This document shows, in pieces, positions 52,610 to 61,106 of a DNA stretch of 64,000 nucleotides. The stretch is from Pseudomonas fluorescens. Its GTDB lineage: Bacteria; Pseudomonadota; Gammaproteobacteria; Pseudomonadales; Pseudomonadaceae. Where the stretch lies: NCBI RefSeq assembly GCF_000802965.1, contig NZ_JSAK01000029.1, positions 1 through 64,000 of the forward strand, given 5' to 3'. A program made the translations under genes and the position numbers. Below the pieces are notes generated by a model. That model made no database searches and was not told where the DNA came from. It saw only the letters and a list, made by a program, of their open reading frames with translations. Each line of letters opens with the position of its first letter. Positions within the stretch are counted from its first letter, which is position 1.

Positions 52610-53437
52610 ATGAGCTACGCCTTTAAGTTGAAAAACGGTGCCACCGCTGTTTTCGACCCAGAGAGCGCCAAGCTATCCATTACTACGCCCCATGGAGATG
52701 TTCAGCATTCCACGCTGGCTCGGGCTGAGGCACGTCTGCTTGATCTGTTGCTGATCGAACCCGGCGTGACTAAAACCCGCGAAGAAATCATCGATTACAC
52801 CTGGAATGACCGCGTCGTCGCTTCCGGCAGTTTGAATCAAGCCGTGTTTTCGCTGAGGAACATCCTCAACGACAGTCGAGACCATGAGATCGTGATGACG
52901 CTCCCTCGCCGAGGGTACTGTTTTAATCGTCATTATCTAATCGATGAACAAACTGAAGCGCCATTACCCTCGAATCAAATCGAACAGACCGTCGTTCCCG
53001 CCGCTGAACCGATGCTCCCCGCCGGCGATGCTGATCTGTCCTCGGCATTGGAGAAAAGCAAAAAGACCGGCATGGCTACAAAATGTTTGCTGGCGGGTTA
53101 TGCAATAACCTTGTTGCTATGTGTTTTCACTTTTTCCCGATTCAGCTTCTCATTCGATACACCCACCATCGAAACTTCCAGCACCCAACAGAATGAGATC
53201 ACGCTGCATGCATTAGGCAACAACGTGGCTGAAGCTCAGTCGCTGAGAGATATTTCCGCTGAGCAAGCAAAGAAACTGCCGTCACACTTGAAAGGTCAGG
53301 TCTGGATTAACCACACCAAGACAAATTACTCCGTCTCTTGCATTCGTCCCGACCTGAGCACCGCAAACTTAGAGTCAAACAGTCATCAAAATGATCTCGC
53401 CATGATGATTCAGCGATGCCTGGAAACAACCTTATGA
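52610..53437 (+). CDS. ToxR/CadC-like membrane-anchored transcriptional regulator
   Basis: 275 residues. Residues 1-110 are an OmpR-type winged helix (LARAEARLLDLLLIEPG, TREEIIDYTWNDRVVASGSL, VMTLPRRGYCF). One membrane span near 155-177 (CLLAGYAITLLLCVFTFSRF) is followed by a periplasmic tail of about 95 residues with two Cys. Lacks receiver and kinase partners; signals are sensed directly across the membrane as in ToxR, TcpP and CadC. Its stop overlaps the next gene by four bases. Confidence 0.87.
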   Translation: MSYAFKLKNGATAVFDPESAKLSITTPHGDVQHSTLARAEARLLDLLLIEPGVTKTREEIIDYTWNDRVVASGSLNQAVFSLRNILNDSRDHEIVMTLPRRGYCFNRHYLIDEQTEAPLPSNQIEQTVVPAAEPMLPAGDADLSSALEKSKKTGMATKCLLAGYAITLLLCVFTFSRFSFSFDTPTIETSSTQQNEITLHALGNNVAEAQSLRDISAEQAKKLPSHLKGQVWINHTKTNYSVSCIRPDLSTANLESNSHQNDLAMMIQRCLETTL

Positions 53438-53916
53438 AAATAGTTAAATCGCCCATCATTCATTGGATAGCACTCGGCGCTGTCAGCCTTCTCTGCATTA
53501 TTGCGCTGACCTATTCACCTTCTTCCTACAAAGAAAATACCAGTTACCACACGGTAAGCCGGCAATTGCTCGAAGACCTTAGCGTCCTCAACACAGAGGA
53601 ATACCTAACTATTGGCCATGGTCGGTTCACACAATCGACACTGGAGAGCATGGACGAAAAAATTCGCAATGCCACGCTTTCAGCGAATCTCATACAAGAA
53701 AGCAAAGATCGTATCCAGATAAAAATCAGTACTGTCAAACTTAGCCAGGACAACGAATTGTTTGCCATTGAAAAGACCCCCAATCTTTTCTTCAGGCGTC
53801 AATATGTTTTGCAGGAAGGTGCTGTTCTGAATTATCAATTCCTGCCCTCAGCCAATGAAAACACGCTTTGCTTTTACATTCATGAAGTCAGTCGCTTGCG
53901 CTGTATGAACCACTAG
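53434..53916 (+). CDS. Small single-pass membrane protein, ToxS/FidL-like partner
   Basis: 160 residues with one span near the N-terminus (IHWIALGAVSLLCIIALTY) and a periplasmic domain. ATGA overlap with the ToxR-like gene is the arrangement of toxRS, tcpPH and marT-fidL pairs. Sequence similarity to FidL-type proteins is by general layout only. It probably stabilises or senses for the upstream regulator. Confidence 0.72.
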   Translation: MKIVKSPIIHWIALGAVSLLCIIALTYSPSSYKENTSYHTVSRQLLEDLSVLNTEEYLTIGHGRFTQSTLESMDEKIRNATLSANLIQESKDRIQIKISTVKLSQDNELFAIEKTPNLFFRRQYVLQEGAVLNYQFLPSANENTLCFYIHEVSRLRCMNH

Positions 53917-54009
53917 TCGCTTACGTCCAATAAAAAAATGACAATTAATGACTTGAGCCTACATTAATTCACTCCAGAATCTGAGCATCCCTGCTCTCTG
54001 GAGTCGATC

Positions 54010-54114
54010 GTGCTTAATCTTCGTCTTGGCAAGTTACCCCTCAAGCATAAGCTCGCGCTGGGCTTTCTCGCCTACTCGAGTGGCCTGTTGCTTGGCTGGC
54101 TTGCAAACCTTTGA
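54010..54114 (+). CDS. Candidate 34-residue membrane peptide
   Basis: GTG start with GGAG six bases upstream and 34 codons to a TGA. The N-terminus is basic (VLNLRLGKLPLKHKLAL) and the C-terminus hydrophobic (GFLAYSSGLLLGWLANL), giving one likely membrane helix. Located between the ToxR/FidL pair and the receiver-like gene on the same strand. Small size means chance cannot be excluded. Confidence 0.5.
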   Translation: MLNLRLGKLPLKHKLALGFLAYSSGLLLGWLANL

Positions 54115-54150
54115 TCACTCCATATCCACCACAACTATCTTGGTGAACCT

Positions 54151-54621
54151 ATGGAAAACTATCTCATTGCCAACCCGTGGCTTCGTGTATTGATCGTCGA
54201 TCACGATCAATACACGCGAGTGAAAATCGACAAAACCCTTGCCAGCCTCGGCTATCACCGGGTCGCGCCGTTGAGCTCGTTTTGCGAATTAATGACAATT
54301 ATCGATGGCGCAATGTCGGTTTTCGACCTGCTTATCATCAATGAGGCGGTATTGAAGAGCGCCGACTCACTGTTCGAGCAAACCATTCGCGACTGTCCGA
54401 ACATCAGGCACCTGCTGATTTATCAGGAAGGGGACCTGCAACAAACGAGCGCTATCGAGTTTTCGATGCAATCAACTGACTTTACCCTGCCCCGCATTCC
54501 GGACAGGGAATCCATCAGTCAGGTGATGAGCTTCATTGATATGAGCACGTTCGTTAAAGCGGGTGACGAACACAAATCGAGATTTCGCCATAGCAGCAAA
54601 TCAGCCTCGTGGCTCATGTAA
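54151..54621 (+). CDS. Receiver-like protein without the phospho-acceptor Asp
   Basis: 156 residues. The first strand and acidic pocket look like a response-regulator receiver (LRVLIVDHDQYTR), but the strand that normally ends in the phosphorylated Asp reads FDLLIINEAV, with Asn in place of Asp. The Thr/Ser switch strand is HLLIYQE. No output domain. Likely a phosphorylation-independent pseudo-receiver that binds a partner protein. Starts 37 bases after the small peptide gene. Confidence 0.7.
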   Translation: MENYLIANPWLRVLIVDHDQYTRVKIDKTLASLGYHRVAPLSSFCELMTIIDGAMSVFDLLIINEAVLKSADSLFEQTIRDCPNIRHLLIYQEGDLQQTSAIEFSMQSTDFTLPRIPDRESISQVMSFIDMSTFVKAGDEHKSRFRHSSKSASWLM

Positions 54622-54745
54622 ACCGCTTGCCTGAGCGCGAAAATACACATTTTTGACTTTGATTTACTTCTCGGCGGCAAGAGTATCCCCGACTGCAAAA
54701 CCACTTCGACCATTTGGAAAAACCGTTAACAAGGAAAGCTTTGCA

Positions 54746-55246
54746 ATGCTGCTCAAAAACCTCGCAATCATATCGTTCGCTTCATTGCTTTCATTCAAGG
54801 CCATCGCCGACGACAAGGGCCTTTATGTAGGCGCCGGTGTATCCAGCGTTGAAACCGATAAAAAGACGCTGAGCGATAACGAGATGGGCTACAAGGTTTA
54901 TACGGGATACCGCATGAATGATTATTTCGCTTTCGAAGGCGCAATCATCGACCTGGGAGACTTCAAGGATAACAATCTGAAATTCGAAGGCAGATCCGCA
55001 CAATTGGCAACCCATATCGGATTTCCCATCGGACAACGCATCCGATTGTTTGGCAGCCTGGGTGCCCATGCGTGGGACGCGGACGGTAATGTTGAAAAGG
55101 ACGACACCGGCGTTGATCTGACCTACGGCGCCGGCGTCGAAATGGATGTTTTCCGTAATTTTGGCTTACGCGCTGAATATGAAGTTCTGGAAGTCGGAAA
55201 AATAGACATCAATCAAACAACGGCTTCTGCTTATTTGCGTTTCTAA
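54746..55246 (+). CDS. Small outer-membrane beta-barrel protein
   Basis: 166 residues; ATG 54746 with AAGGAAAG upstream. Signal peptide cleaved near FKAIA-DDKG. The mature part shows alternating amphipathic strands (GLYVGAGVSS, YKVYTGYRMNDYFAFEGA, VDLTYGAGVEMDVF) and ends ASAYLRF with a C-terminal Phe, the usual sign for barrel assembly. OmpA/OmpW-like eight-strand barrel is the best guess. Possible target of the membrane regulators upstream. Confidence 0.82.
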   Translation: MLLKNLAIISFASLLSFKAIADDKGLYVGAGVSSVETDKKTLSDNEMGYKVYTGYRMNDYFAFEGAIIDLGDFKDNNLKFEGRSAQLATHIGFPIGQRIRLFGSLGAHAWDADGNVEKDDTGVDLTYGAGVEMDVFRNFGLRAEYEVLEVGKIDINQTTASAYLRF

Positions 55247-55256
55247 TCAATCTGCC

Positions 55257-55283
55257 AGAGAGCGGTCCACATGATCGCTCTCT
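55257..55283 (+). terminator. Hairpin terminator candidate after the barrel gene
   Basis: AGAGAGCG / CGCTCTCT perfect 8-base stem with an 11-base loop, ten bases after the stop, followed by CACTTCTCT. T-run is weak. Confidence 0.6.
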
Positions 55284-55306
55284 CACTTCTCTAGCGAATA
55301 AGCTTT

Positions 55307-56259
55307 ATGAGCGTTCAGCGTCCTGACGAATTTTTTCACATAAACTCAGCATACCCCGAAAGACCGAGCAACTTTTCAAGCGCATGGGATATTGATTTCC
55401 AGCCTTTAGAAAAAGAAGCGCGCATCCTCCAGTACAAGTTGATACAGGGTCCCAGACTTCAGCACAGCCGACTTGAGTTTGACTCGCCTGTCAATGTCGT
55501 CAGCGCCGTTCCAAAAGGGCTGATGACATTTGCCATTTCACAGTCGCCGGTTGGACGCCCTACCTGGAACAATCAAAAACTGCTTCCAAACGAAATCGTC
55601 GTTTTGAACAGCGACGAACCTGTGCACTTCATCTGCGAACCGAACGAAGTTCTTTTCACCATCACCACCACGCTAGAACACTATGAACAGTGCCGCGAAA
55701 AACACTCAACCATTGATGTGCTTGCGAGTCGAAAAAAACATCGTTTCCAGACCGATAAATTTCAGCTCATGCAGTCTGCCATTCAAGCGATAAGCGCCTC
55801 TTGCGCCCAAGGCAACGAATACTCCGGCATTCCACACAACGACTTCGCCAACTCAAATACAGAAAACAGTTTGCTTGGCTCTCTACTGCAAATCCTGACA
55901 CCCGACAGCAATAGCGCCCGTGAAACTCCGAAACGCAGACAAATCGCCAGGAAAGCCATTGAGTACATTCACGAGAACATCTCCCAACCGTTCAACATGA
56001 ACACCCTCGTTGACCAACTGGAAACCACACACCGCACCTTGCATCTGGGTTTCATAGAAACGTTCGGGACTTCACCGATTGCCTACCTCAAAAACCTGAG
56101 GCTCTCAACGCTCGCCGCGACCTGATCAAGAAGACCTGGCCAACCGTGACTGAAACCGCCATGCATTGGAACTTCCACCATTTAGGGCGCTTCTCCAGGG
56201 ATTATCAGGCTGCTTATGGTGAGTCACCGTCAGCGACAGTGAGGCGCAATTTTGGCTAG
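55307..56259 (+). pseudogene. AraC-family regulator interrupted by a two-base insertion
   Basis: Reads for 272 codons from 55307 to a TGA at 56123-56125, ending abruptly inside the AraC domain after TSPIAYLKNLRLS. At 56102-56106 the sequence is CTCTC; removing one CT restores an open frame to a TAG at 56257-56259 that supplies the missing second helix-turn-helix (LIKKTWPTVTETAMHWNFHH, then GRFSRDYQAAYGESP). The normal product would be about 316 residues. Either a real frameshift, a slippage-prone switch, or a read error. Confidence 0.85.
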
Positions 56260-56638
56260 CCACCAGCGGGCTGCCGACGGTATCCGTTGGCACGCCCCAT
56301 CTCGCCGGCGAGCTGCGCTAAGAGACTGCGCCTATCAGAAACAAATACTGCGGCTATTAGCTGACTACCCGATAGCGGTCTAGCCTTATCTAGCGTCGGC
56401 GTAGTCTGGCCGGCACAGACCTGATGTGAAGATAAGAATGAGTCAGAAAACTGACCAGGCATAAGGTGGGTCGTCGTATTGGCAACGTGGTTGCCACTGT
56501 CAGCAAAGCCCACGTGGCCACAACGATCAACTGATCGAGAAATTGGTCCAGCAGCCTGAGTCATTGATTTCGCTCGCTCTTCCCGTGCCCGAATCCGGGC
56601 CGGGTGGCTGAATGAACTCGACCAAAGGTAGCTCACAC
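56260..56638. other. Intergenic region upstream of katG
   Basis: About 380 bases. No gene, REP or clear OxyR site. Short open stretches at 56460-56610 (for example codons reading VGRRIGNVVATVSKAHVATT) look like possible decayed coding sequence but I cannot identify them. Confidence 0.45.
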
Positions 56639-58897
56639 ATGGCAAACGAATCGAAATGTCCCTTCAATCACGCCGCCGGCGGTGGCACAACAAACCGCGA
56701 CTGGTGGCCGAATCAACTGAATCTGAAGATCCTGCATCAGCACTCGTCCTTGTCAGACCCCATGGACGAAGGCTTCAACTATGCAGAGGCTTATAAGAAG
56801 CTGGACTTTGCTGCCGTCAAAAGCGACCTGAACGCGCTGATGACGCAGTCGCAAGACTGGTGGCCAGCGGACTTTGGCCATTACGGGCCGCTCTTTGTTC
56901 GCATGGCCTGGCACGCCGCAGGCACCTACCGCACCGGGGACGGACGCGGCGGCGCCGGTACTGGCCAGCAACGCTTTGCACCGCTAAACAGTTGGCCGGA
57001 CAACGTCAGCCTCGACAAGGCACGCCGGTTGCTGTGGCCGATCAAACAAAAGTATGGCAACAACATTTCCTGGGCTGACCTGATTGTGCTCACCGGCAAC
57101 GTCGCGCTGGAGTCCATGGGCTTCAAGACCTTCGGTTTTTCCGGTGGTCGCCCGGATGTCTGGGAACCGGATGAAGACGTGTATTGGGGCACTGAAAAAA
57201 AATGGCTGGCTGGAGATTCACGCTACGGCAAAGACGACAACGGGCCCGCTCAAGCGCCCGGCGATGTTCCACTGGTTGCTGAACCCGGGAGGAATGAGGA
57301 CAGCCGTACCGAAGACGGTCGCATCCTTGAAAACCCCCTCGCCGCCGTTCAAATGGGCCTGATCTATGTGAATCCGGAAGGTCCCGAAGGCACCCCCGAC
57401 CCGGTCGCTGCCGGGATAGACATCCGCGAAACCTTCGGTCGCATGGCGATGAACGACGAAGAAACCGTGGCGCTGATTGCCGGCGGCCACGCCTTCGGCA
57501 AAACCCACGGCGCCGGTCCTGCCGACAATGTGGGTGCCGAGCCTGAAGCGGCCGGTCTGGAACTACAGGGGTTGGGCTGGAAAAACAGCTTCGGCACTGG
57601 CAAAGGCCCGGACACCATCACCAGCGGCCTGGAAGTCACCTGGACCACAACACCCACCAAATGGAGCAATAACTTCCTGGAGAACGTGTTCGGTTTCGAA
57701 TGGGAACTGTCGAAAAGCCCGGCGGGCGCCCACCAGTGGGTGCCAAAAAACGGCGCTGGGGCCGGCATCATTCCGGATGCTCATGACCCGTCGAAACGCC
57801 GTAACCCGACCATGCTTACCACTGACCTGGCCCTGCGCTTCGACCCGATCTACGAACCGATTTCCCGGCGTTTCCTGGAAAATCCCGACCAGTTGGCCGA
57901 CGCCTTCGCCCGCGCCTGGTACAAGCTGATCCACCGTGACATGGGGCCGCTCTCGCGTTACCTCGGCCCGGAAAACCCAAGCGAAGTGTTGCTGTGGCAA
58001 GACCCGATCCCCGCGGTCGACCATGCCCTGGTCAACGACAGCGACGTCGCGGCGCTCAAGAGCAAACTGCTGGCCTCGGGTCTGTCGATCCCTGAGCTTG
58101 TCTCTACCGCATGGGCGGCAGCTTCGACGTTCCGCGGTTCAGACAAACGCGGCGGCGCCAACGGTGGGCGGCTGCGTCTGGCGCCGCAGAAGTCCTGGCA
58201 GGCCAACCAGCCTGAGCAACTGGCGAACGTGTTGGCGAAACTCGAGAGCATCCAGAACGAGTTCAACACCGGCGGCAAGAAAATCTCGTTGGCGGACCTG
58301 ATCGTGCTGGCTGGGAGTGCCGGCGTCGAACAGGCAGCGAAAAACGCCGGGCACACCGTCACGGTGCCGTTCACGCCGGGGCGGATGGACGCTTCCCAGG
58401 AGCAGACGGACGTCGATTCCTTCGGTTTCCTCGAACCGATTGCCGATGGTTTCCGTAACTACCTCAAAGGCCGGTACACCGTTTCAGCCGAAGCACTGCT
58501 GATCGACAAAGCGCAATTGCTGACGCTCTCCGCACCTGAAATGACCGCACTCATTGGCGGTCTGCGCGTGCTTAACACCAACGTCGGGAAAACCGCCCAC
58601 GGCGTCTTCACGAGTCGGCCAGAGGCGTTGACCAACGACTTCTTCACCAACCTGCTGGACATGGGCGTGGAATGGAAACCGGTGTCGGAGGCCAATGAGG
58701 AGTTCGAAGGCCGTGATCGCAAAACCGGCCAGCCGAAGTGGAAAGCTACCCGTGTCGACCTGGTCTTCGGTTCCAACGCGCAGTTGCGGGCGTTGGCCGA
58801 AGTCTATGCAAGCGCTGGCGGGCAGGAGAAATTGGTCAAAGACTTCGTGGCGGCGTGGACCAAGGTGATGAACCTGGATCGCTTCGAACTGAAGTGA
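56639..58897 (+). CDS. katG: Catalase-peroxidase
   Basis: 752 residues from ATG 56639 with AAAGG upstream. Distal site Arg-Trp-His in FVRMAWHAAGTYR; the Tyr of the Met-Tyr-Trp crosslink in GLIYVNPEGPEG; the Met in TFGRMAMND; proximal His in GGHAFGKTHG. Two homologous halves are present, the second without haem ligands, as in all KatG. Detoxifies hydrogen peroxide; cytosolic (no signal peptide, so KatG not KatP type). A hairpin terminator follows. Confidence 0.97.
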   Translation: MANESKCPFNHAAGGGTTNRDWWPNQLNLKILHQHSSLSDPMDEGFNYAEAYKKLDFAAVKSDLNALMTQSQDWWPADFGHYGPLFVRMAWHAAGTYRTGDGRGGAGTGQQRFAPLNSWPDNVSLDKARRLLWPIKQKYGNNISWADLIVLTGNVALESMGFKTFGFSGGRPDVWEPDEDVYWGTEKKWLAGDSRYGKDDNGPAQAPGDVPLVAEPGRNEDSRTEDGRILENPLAAVQMGLIYVNPEGPEGTPDPVAAGIDIRETFGRMAMNDEETVALIAGGHAFGKTHGAGPADNVGAEPEAAGLELQGLGWKNSFGTGKGPDTITSGLEVTWTTTPTKWSNNFLENVFGFEWELSKSPAGAHQWVPKNGAGAGIIPDAHDPSKRRNPTMLTTDLALRFDPIYEPISRRFLENPDQLADAFARAWYKLIHRDMGPLSRYLGPENPSEVLLWQDPIPAVDHALVNDSDVAALKSKLLASGLSIPELVSTAWAAASTFRGSDKRGGANGGRLRLAPQKSWQANQPEQLANVLAKLESIQNEFNTGGKKISLADLIVLAGSAGVEQAAKNAGHTVTVPFTPGRMDASQEQTDVDSFGFLEPIADGFRNYLKGRYTVSAEALLIDKAQLLTLSAPEMTALIGGLRVLNTNVGKTAHGVFTSRPEALTNDFFTNLLDMGVEWKPVSEANEEFEGRDRKTGQPKWKATRVDLVFGSNAQLRALAEVYASAGGQEKLVKDFVAAWTKVMNLDRFELK

Positions 58898-58918
58898 AAC
58901 CCGGGTGCGGCGATTGAC

Positions 58919-58943
58919 CAAGGGCGGCGCAATGCCGCCCTTG
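58919..58943 (+). terminator. Hairpin terminator after katG
   Basis: CAAGGGCGGC / GCCGCCCTTG, a perfect 10-base stem with a GCAAT loop, 20 bases after the katG stop, followed by TTGCTTCG. Short T-run. Confidence 0.75.
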
Positions 58944-59059
58944 TTGCTTCGATTGTTAAAAATCCTGGGACGACGACGTCTATTGATGCACCTCACGACC
59001 CAGGCTTCGTGCGAAAATCCCTGCCATCCTTTCAAGCACTGACAAGCCGAGTAGAAAAA

Positions 59060-59218
59060 ATGAATCGCCAGAAAAAACTACAACAGTTGTTCAAGGAAAA
59101 AGCCAAAAAGGCCAGCGCCAAACTGGCACCGAAAAAGCCTAAATACATCAGTAAAGCGGACCGAGCGAAATTGGCTGCCGAAGCCGGCCCGGACGAGATC
59201 ATTTCCCCCGAGAGCTGA
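59060..59218 (+). CDS. DUF2986 family small basic protein
   Basis: 52 residues starting MNRQKKLQQLFKEKAKKASA, then KKPKYISKADRAKLA and an acidic tail. Matches the short Lys-rich DUF2986 family of gammaproteobacteria. Cytosolic, possibly nucleic-acid or ribosome associated, but no function is known. Confidence 0.8.
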   Translation: MNRQKKLQQLFKEKAKKASAKLAPKKPKYISKADRAKLAAEAGPDEIISPES

Positions 59219-59255
59219 TCCGAAAGCCGCACGTGTTTTTACCCGGACTATCTGC

Positions 59256-60068
59256 TCACCCCCTCCACTCTCGCGGACTGACACCGGTCTTGCGTCGAAA
59301 TGCCCGAGCCAGCGCCGAAGGACTTTCGTAGCCCACTTCTTCGGCGATCAGGGCGATGGGTTTGCCCTCGCGCAGACGCTTCTGCGCCAGGCTGATACGC
59401 CAACTCACCAGATAATCCACGGGTGACTGCCCGACCACGCGCTTGAAGTGTTCGGCGAAACTGGCCCGCGACATATGGGCCAATTCCGACAACTGCGCCA
59501 CGCTCCAGGCCTTGCCGGGGGTTTCGTGCATAAGGTTCAAGGGCCGGGCGAGGCGTGAATCGGCGAGACCGGCCATCATCCCCGGTTGCTGACTTCGACT
59601 GCTGAGGATATGCCGCAGCAACAGGATCACCACCAGTTCGAACAGTCGATCCATCACCGCTTCACGCCCACAGGTGCCATCGAAAGCCTCGCTGAACAGC
59701 CATTCCAGCGTGCTGCCCAAGGTCGGGATTTCCTCGAGTTTCAGCACCAGGTAGTCCGGCAACGCCGCCGCCAAGGCATTGCTTGAGCCGCCGTCGAATG
59801 TCAGCGAGGCGCAGACCAACTGCGTGTCGGCGTCTTCCGCAGACGACAGGCGGTGACGATACGGCCGTGGGAAAAAGATCAGTGTCGGCTCGGTGATCAG
59901 CAGTTCACGTTCATCGGCCAGTTTCAGCAACAGTTCTCCACCCTGAAGCAGGTGCAGATGCCCGCACGTCTGGCTGCCATCGAAAGCCGTGATGCCGCAA
60001 AAGGTACCGCTGTGGAAAGTGCCGGCGTTGACGCCGAAATGTGCAAGCAGCGTAGACAAGCGATCCAT
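59256..60068 (-). CDS. AraC regulator with cupin-6 sensor domain
   Basis: 270 residues. N-terminal cupin (GHLHLLQGGELLLKLAD, TLIFFPRPYRH) and C-terminal AraC domain (VAQLSELAHMSRASFAEHFK, IALIAEEVGYESPSALARAF). Divergent from the AhpD-like and glutaredoxin genes, a layout common for regulators of small redox or detoxification operons. Confidence 0.9.
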   Translation of the reverse strand: MDRLSTLLAHFGVNAGTFHSGTFCGITAFDGSQTCGHLHLLQGGELLLKLADERELLITEPTLIFFPRPYRHRLSSAEDADTQLVCASLTFDGGSSNALAAALPDYLVLKLEEIPTLGSTLEWLFSEAFDGTCGREAVMDRLFELVVILLLRHILSSRSQQPGMMAGLADSRLARPLNLMHETPGKAWSVAQLSELAHMSRASFAEHFKRVVGQSPVDYLVSWRISLAQKRLREGKPIALIAEEVGYESPSALARAFRRKTGVSPREWRG

Positions 60069-60202
60069 GGAAAGTACCCCGAGAGCAGTTCTGGACGATC
60101 TGTCGCATATCGTCGACGATTTGCACCCAATAGACCAGAGCCAATCACTAGCATGAACTCCGTACCCAGCGCCTGTCGCGCTTCAATCCTCGGAGAATCA
60201 AC

Positions 60203-60721
60203 ATGACCCGTATTAGCCCTGTCAGCCTCGAACACGCCACCGACACCACCCGCCCGCTGCTGGAAGGCGTGCAGAAGAAAATCGGTTTCCTGCCCAACGT
60301 CTTCCGCGTGTTGGCCCAAGCTCCCGCCGTGTTGGCTTCCTACCTACAAAACTCGGCGGCGCTGGGCAAGACGTCCTTGAGCGCTACGGAGAAGGAAGCG
60401 ATTTTCCTCGCCACTTCACAGGTTAACGGCTGCGACTACTGCCTGGCGGCGCACACGCTGTTCGCTGGCAAGGCCGGGCTCTCCGGCCAGGAGATCCTCA
60501 GCGCCCGGGAAGGCAAGCTAGACAGCTACGCCTTGCTCGCCCGGCAGATCACCGAAAGCCGAGGCCACCTGAGTAGCGAGCAAATCGCCGCGGCCCGCGC
60601 TTCCGGGATCAATGACGCGAAGATCATCGAAGTGATCGCCCACGTGGCTTCGCAAACGCTGACCAACTACCTGAACAACGTCGCCCTGACCGATATCGAC
60701 TTCCCGGCGATCGATGCCTGA
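60203..60721 (+). CDS. AhpD-like carboxymuconolactone-decarboxylase-family protein
   Basis: 172 residues. Redox-active CxxC with partner His in NGCDYCLAAHTLF, flanked by the typical ATSQVNG and AGLSGQEI. Probably a thiol-linked peroxidase/reductase. Followed by a glutaredoxin 25 bases downstream, which could recycle it. Divergent from the cupin-AraC regulator. Confidence 0.9.
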   Translation: MTRISPVSLEHATDTTRPLLEGVQKKIGFLPNVFRVLAQAPAVLASYLQNSAALGKTSLSATEKEAIFLATSQVNGCDYCLAAHTLFAGKAGLSGQEILSAREGKLDSYALLARQITESRGHLSSEQIAAARASGINDAKIIEVIAHVASQTLTNYLNNVALTDIDFPAIDA

Positions 60722-60746
60722 GCCACTCATAAGCGGAGGACTGACC

Positions 60747-60998
60747 ATGAACACCGTGACCCTGTACACCACCGACACCTGCCCTTACTGCCGCAGCGCC
60801 AAATCACTGCTGGCGAGCAAAGGCATCACGATGCAGGAAATCAATATTCAGACCCAGCCGGGCAAACTCGAAGAAATGCTCAGCCGCAGCGGTCGACGCA
60901 GCGTGCCGCAGATTTTCATCGGCGACATGCATATCGGCGGTTTCGACGACCTCGCCAAACTGGATCGCCAGGGCGGGTTGATGTCGATGCTGGCGTGA
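60747..60998 (+). CDS. grxC: Glutaredoxin, GrxC-like
   Basis: 83 residues, GGAGG seven bases before ATG. Dithiol active site CPYC, cis-Pro in SVPQIFIG and the GSH-binding GGFDDL. Coupled to the AhpD-like gene; electrons would flow from glutathione. A second GrxC elsewhere in the genome is likely. Confidence 0.92.
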   Translation: MNTVTLYTTDTCPYCRSAKSLLASKGITMQEINIQTQPGKLEEMLSRSGRRSVPQIFIGDMHIGGFDDLAKLDRQGGLMSMLA

Positions 60999-61001
60999 GT
61001 C

Positions 61002-61080
61002 TGTAGGAGCTGCCGCAGGCTGCGATCTTTTGATTTTGCTTTCAAAGATCAAAAGATCGCAGCCTGCGGCAGCTCCTACA
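61002..61080. repeat. REPIN, TGTAGGAGCTGCCGCAGG type
   Basis: Almost perfect mirrored arms (TGTAGGAGCTGCCGCAGG... / ...CCTGCGGCAGCTCCTACA) with a short T-rich centre. Sits between convergent operons and can end both transcripts as a hairpin. Confidence 0.93.
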
Positions 61081-61106
61081 GGGGTTGCGCGCAATTGGCG
61101 GACATC

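Noticed and set aside
56340..56410. Possible OxyR site before katG (ATAG...CTAG-like words)
   Set aside because: The ATAG/CTAT quartet does not keep the seven-base spacing of OxyR sites; only scattered words match.
56450..56615. Possible gene remnant before katG
   Set aside because: Short open stretches in different frames with no recognisable family, and several stops. I describe the region as intergenic.
60203..60998. Reading the AhpD-like/glutaredoxin pair as part of the katG operon
   Set aside because: A terminator follows katG, and a minus-strand AraC gene lies between; they are separate units.
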